A DNA stretch of 8,371 nt. Source: Campylobacteraceae bacterium (GTDB taxonomy: Bacteria > Campylobacterota > Campylobacteria > Campylobacterales > Sulfurospirillaceae). The translations under genes and the position numbers were made by a program. Positions 6,535-8,371 of this stretch are shown here, one piece after another; position 1 is the first letter of the stretch, and each line of letters begins with the position of its first letter. The stretch is from NCBI GenBank assembly GCA_019162915.1, contig JAFLKZ010000075.1:14196-22566 (forward strand). The letters are read 5' to 3'. Below the pieces are notes generated by a model. That model was not told where the DNA came from. It did no database searches and worked only from the letters and a program-made list of their open reading frames with translations.

Positions 6535-7222
6535 ATTTTTCCACTCTCTTTTTGACCCATTGTTTCAACCCCATCGAAATAAAAACTAACATTATTAAAA
6601 GAGCAATGGCACTGTAAAATTCTCTGCTCCCAAAAGCTAAGGATTGCGCTCCGATATTGGCATATACCAAGACACCTGGTATCATTCCCAAAAGCGTGGC
6701 AAAGAAAAAGTCACGATAACGAATCGTTGAAAACCCCGCACTGTAACTGATAATGTTAAAAGGAACGAGGGGAACAAGGCGCACCAGTAAAATCATCACA
6801 AAACCATGTTTTTTAACGCTTTTTTGAAAATTAATAAGCTTCTCGTGGGCTAACTTTTCATGAAGCCATTTTCCATAAAAACGGGCGATATAAAAAGAAA
6901 GTGTTCCACCACACAGCGCGCCAATGATGATATAAAGACTCCCTGCATAAAAACCAAAAATAAGCCCTCCTGCTAATGCCAAAATTCCATCAGGAAAAAA
7001 GATAAGCGGCGCAAGGGTAAAAAGAAGGATAAAAATCAATGGCGCATAGATACCAAAGCCCAAGACAAATGTTTTAATCTCTTCGACCTGTGAAAAAGAG
7101 AGAATATCTAACATATAAAAAACGATGAGTAAGAGGACAAAAGCTATCGTTAATATTAATTTTTTAATGGCGTTGCCTTTAACTTTTTGATTATTTTGCG
7201 TGATTGATAACGGTTGTACCAT
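6524..7222 (-). CDS. TVP38/TMEM64 (DedA-like, SNARE_assoc) family membrane protein
   Basis: A 232-residue integral inner-membrane protein with about six hydrophobic segments (approximately 20-41, 56-75, 78-102, 140-158, 164-188 and 200-218). Family marks visible are FFPDGILALAGGLIFG (75-90), the glycine-rich GALCGG (101-106), IARFYGK (112-118), and the second-half signature LVRLVPLVPFNI (146-157) with GMIPG (179-183). This superfamily is linked to lipid scrambling or flippase and transport roles, but the substrate of this branch is unknown; members also occur beside redox or metalloid genes. The ATG at 7222 lies 67 nt inside the 3' end of the CCG-domain gene. No other ATG, GTG or TTG occurs in frame before the first membrane segment, so the long overlap seems real. 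The 3' end overlaps the radical SAM gene by 11 nt. It may move a substrate or product of the neighbouring enzymes, but nothing in its sequence shows this. Confidence 0.88.
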   Translation of the reverse strand: MVQPLSITQNNQKVKGNAIKKLILTIAFVLLLIVFYMLDILSFSQVEEIKTFVLGFGIYAPLIFILLFTLAPLIFFPDGILALAGGLIFGFYAGSLYIIIGALCGGTLSFYIARFYGKWLHEKLAHEKLINFQKSVKKHGFVMILLVRLVPLVPFNIISYSAGFSTIRYRDFFFATLLGMIPGVLVYANIGAQSLAFGSREFYSAIALLIMLVFISMGLKQWVKKRVEKYEN

Positions 7223-8268
7223 TTTTTAAGTGTCCCATTTTTAGGTTGCGCTGAAAATACTTTTTCATCAAAGATAAAGTCCAAAATATGCAATCCATTT
7301 TTACCACCGCGACTCATCGACTCCGCACAACTTTGGCAGTAACTCACGATACTTTCACACTGTGTCTGCTCGGCTCGACTTCGCATCTGCTCTTTTGCCA
7401 AAGAAGGATTAGTAAGCTCCAACATCCCTCCACTTCCACAGCACAGCGTTTTTTCTCTGTTGTATTTGAACTCTTCATACTCCAAACCAATTTTTTCTAA
7501 CAAAGTTCGAACCGCTACATGTAAACCACTTTCATACCGTGTCGGACAAGGATCATGAAGCGCTACTTTTTGATGATGGGCATAAGCATTCATCGCATTT
7601 TTAGGTACTCCAATATCTGCAAGTACCTCATATAAAGAGAGGATTTTGATATGCGGAGCGTAAGTTTTGATACTCATAAAACAATTCTCACACGCAGTGA
7701 CAACAGTATCTGCGCCCATTTTTGCCAAATCCGATTCTAATTGGGAGTGATAAACACCAAACTGTGCCATATCGCCAACCATCCGCGTGGGTGTTCCACA
7801 ACACTGTTGGATAATGCCGATACCATCAAGCTTCTCTCGTAAATGCCCAAAAACTTTTTGCACCAAAGAGGGAGAGTAGGAACTAAGCGCGCATCCCGGC
7901 ATAAATGCCATATTTTTATATTTGCCCTCACTAAACTTCATCGTGGTGGAGAAAAACTTTGAAAAACTATTTTTTTGGTGAAAGTTCAATGCCCCATAAC
8001 CATAACTTTTCAAAACTTTTTTATCCTGTGCGTAAACTTTTTTAGACTCGCCAAAGATATATCCAAAGTCTATATCAGTCGGACACATCTTGGCACAAAG
8101 ACCACACGATGCACACGAAAATACCATATCGGAGGTTGGTTTTTGCGTGGTAAAATGTGTTAAAAGACTTTTAGGTGAACCTGTAAAGTTGTAAAGCATG
8201 GGACAGCCTTTCATACAACTTTTACAATCCACACACGTCTCTAAGTAGCTTTGGATTTTATTTTCCAC
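7156..8268 (-). CDS. (Fe-S)-binding oxidoreductase subunit with two CCG domains (LutA/GlpC/HdrD-like)
   Basis: A 370-residue, probably cytoplasmic or membrane-associated electron-transfer subunit. The N-terminus has two 4Fe-4S ferredoxin motifs, C12/15/18/22 and C52/55/58/62. Two cysteine-rich CCG domains follow: C126, C156-C157, C193, C196, and C241, C276-C277, C311, C314. Both are complete and would suit the non-cubane or 4Fe-4S clusters known in HdrB. This layout occurs in heterodisulfide reductase HdrD, GlpC, glycolate oxidase GlcF and LutA. No HdrA, flavin or dehydrogenase partner is in the window, so the substrate is unknown. The start is GTG at 8268, which keeps the first Cys motif, has a weak AAGAG upstream, and overlaps the preceding membrane gene by 11 nt. 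The last 22 codons overlap the TVP38 gene. It may supply or accept electrons for the radical SAM gene or a membrane partner, but this rests only on position. Confidence 0.88.
   Translation of the reverse strand: MENKIQSYLETCVDCKSCMKGCPMLYNFTGSPKSLLTHFTTQKPTSDMVFSCASCGLCAKMCPTDIDFGYIFGESKKVYAQDKKVLKSYGYGALNFHQKNSFSKFFSTTMKFSEGKYKNMAFMPGCALSSYSPSLVQKVFGHLREKLDGIGIIQQCCGTPTRMVGDMAQFGVYHSQLESDLAKMGADTVVTACENCFMSIKTYAPHIKILSLYEVLADIGVPKNAMNAYAHHQKVALHDPCPTRYESGLHVAVRTLLEKIGLEYEEFKYNREKTLCCGSGGMLELTNPSLAKEQMRSRAEQTQCESIVSYCQSCAESMSRGGKNGLHILDFIFDEKVFSAQPKNGTLKKWYNRYQSRKIIKKLKATPLKN
7516..7525. repeat. TACATGTAAA, partial fourth copy of the palindromic repeat
   Basis: TACATGTAAA on the plus strand shares the TACATGTA core and one full arm with the three longer copies. 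It lies in the CCG-domain gene and is read there as Leu-His-Val. Confidence 0.35.
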
Positions 8269-8371
8269 GGTACACTCTTTTGATAAGATAGATGAGTATA
8301 GTCAATGAAAAAAGAATCAACATCCCATAAACAGCCGTTTGAAGTCCACCGCTAAGCATCTCACCCGCATA
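8258..8371 (-). CDS. C-terminus of a small membrane protein (5' end outside window or near edge)
   Basis: 37 codons before a TAA at 8260-8258. The visible part has one hydrophobic helix (TAVYGMLILFSLTILIYLI) followed by a basic tail (KRVYRGK), so it is a single-pass or last transmembrane segment with its C-terminus probably in the cytoplasm. Two readings are possible. It may be the end of a longer membrane protein. It may also be a very short protein starting at the ATG at 8359-8357 (MLSGGLQTAVYG), which loosely recalls the start of OadG-like subunits. I cannot assign a family. Its stop overlaps the GTG of the CCG-domain gene by 11 nt, which places it in the same operon and makes it a candidate membrane anchor or partner of that Fe-S protein. 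Confidence 0.6.
   Translation of the reverse strand, partial: YAGEMLSGGLQTAVYGMLILFSLTILIYLIKRVYRGK

Noticed and set aside
1..8371. CRISPR arrays, tRNA/rRNA genes, insertion sequences
   Set aside because: No regularly spaced repeats, tRNA-like cloverleaf, transposase or terminal inverted repeats were seen; nearly all of the window is accounted for by coding sequence.

Overview
The window reads as a Campylobacterota (Epsilonproteobacteria) chromosome segment, most likely Sulfurospirillum or a close relative. The evidence is a long epsilon-type NapA of 929 residues followed directly by napG (the napAG... order of that group), low to moderate GC, and tightly packed genes with short overlaps. 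The genus is inferred from family knowledge, not from a search. Every gene I accept is on the minus strand, so the biological order runs from high to low coordinates.

Region 1 (8371 to 3569) looks like one operon. It holds the C-terminus of a small one-helix membrane protein (8371-8258), a double 4Fe-4S plus double CCG-domain oxidoreductase subunit of the LutA/GlpC/HdrD kind (8268-7156), a TVP38/DedA-type membrane protein (7222-6524), and a very large gene (6534-3569). The large gene joins a radical SAM module, an ArsM-like methyltransferase and a DUF5714-type Cys/His-rich domain. Consecutive genes overlap by 11, 67 and 11 bases. The large gene is broken: the reading frame shifts inside the radical SAM CxxxCxxC motif, and both the motif spacing and the frame fit a loss of 10 nt. 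The remaining 872-codon frame still carries intact-looking methyltransferase and DUF5714 modules.

Region 2 (3568 to 3444) is the napA promoter. It has a CRP/FNR-family palindrome, a -10 box placed so that the palindrome is centred near -41.5, and a strong Shine-Dalgarno. No convincing terminator separates it from region 1.

Region 3 (3443 to 1) is the start of a periplasmic nitrate reductase operon: napA (complete) and napG (TTG start, four 4Fe-4S motifs, cut by the window edge). NapA is the Tat-exported molybdenum catalytic subunit, and NapG is a Tat-exported ferredoxin that with NapH passes quinol electrons towards it.

The part most likely to be undescribed is the region 1 operon: a radical SAM/ArsM-like/DUF5714 fusion linked to a CCG Fe-S protein and a TVP38 protein. 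The ArsM cysteine triad is conserved, suggesting metalloid or thiol-ligand methyl transfer, but no substrate can be read from the sequence. A second unexplained signal is the palindrome TTTACATGTAA, repeated inside the region 1 genes.
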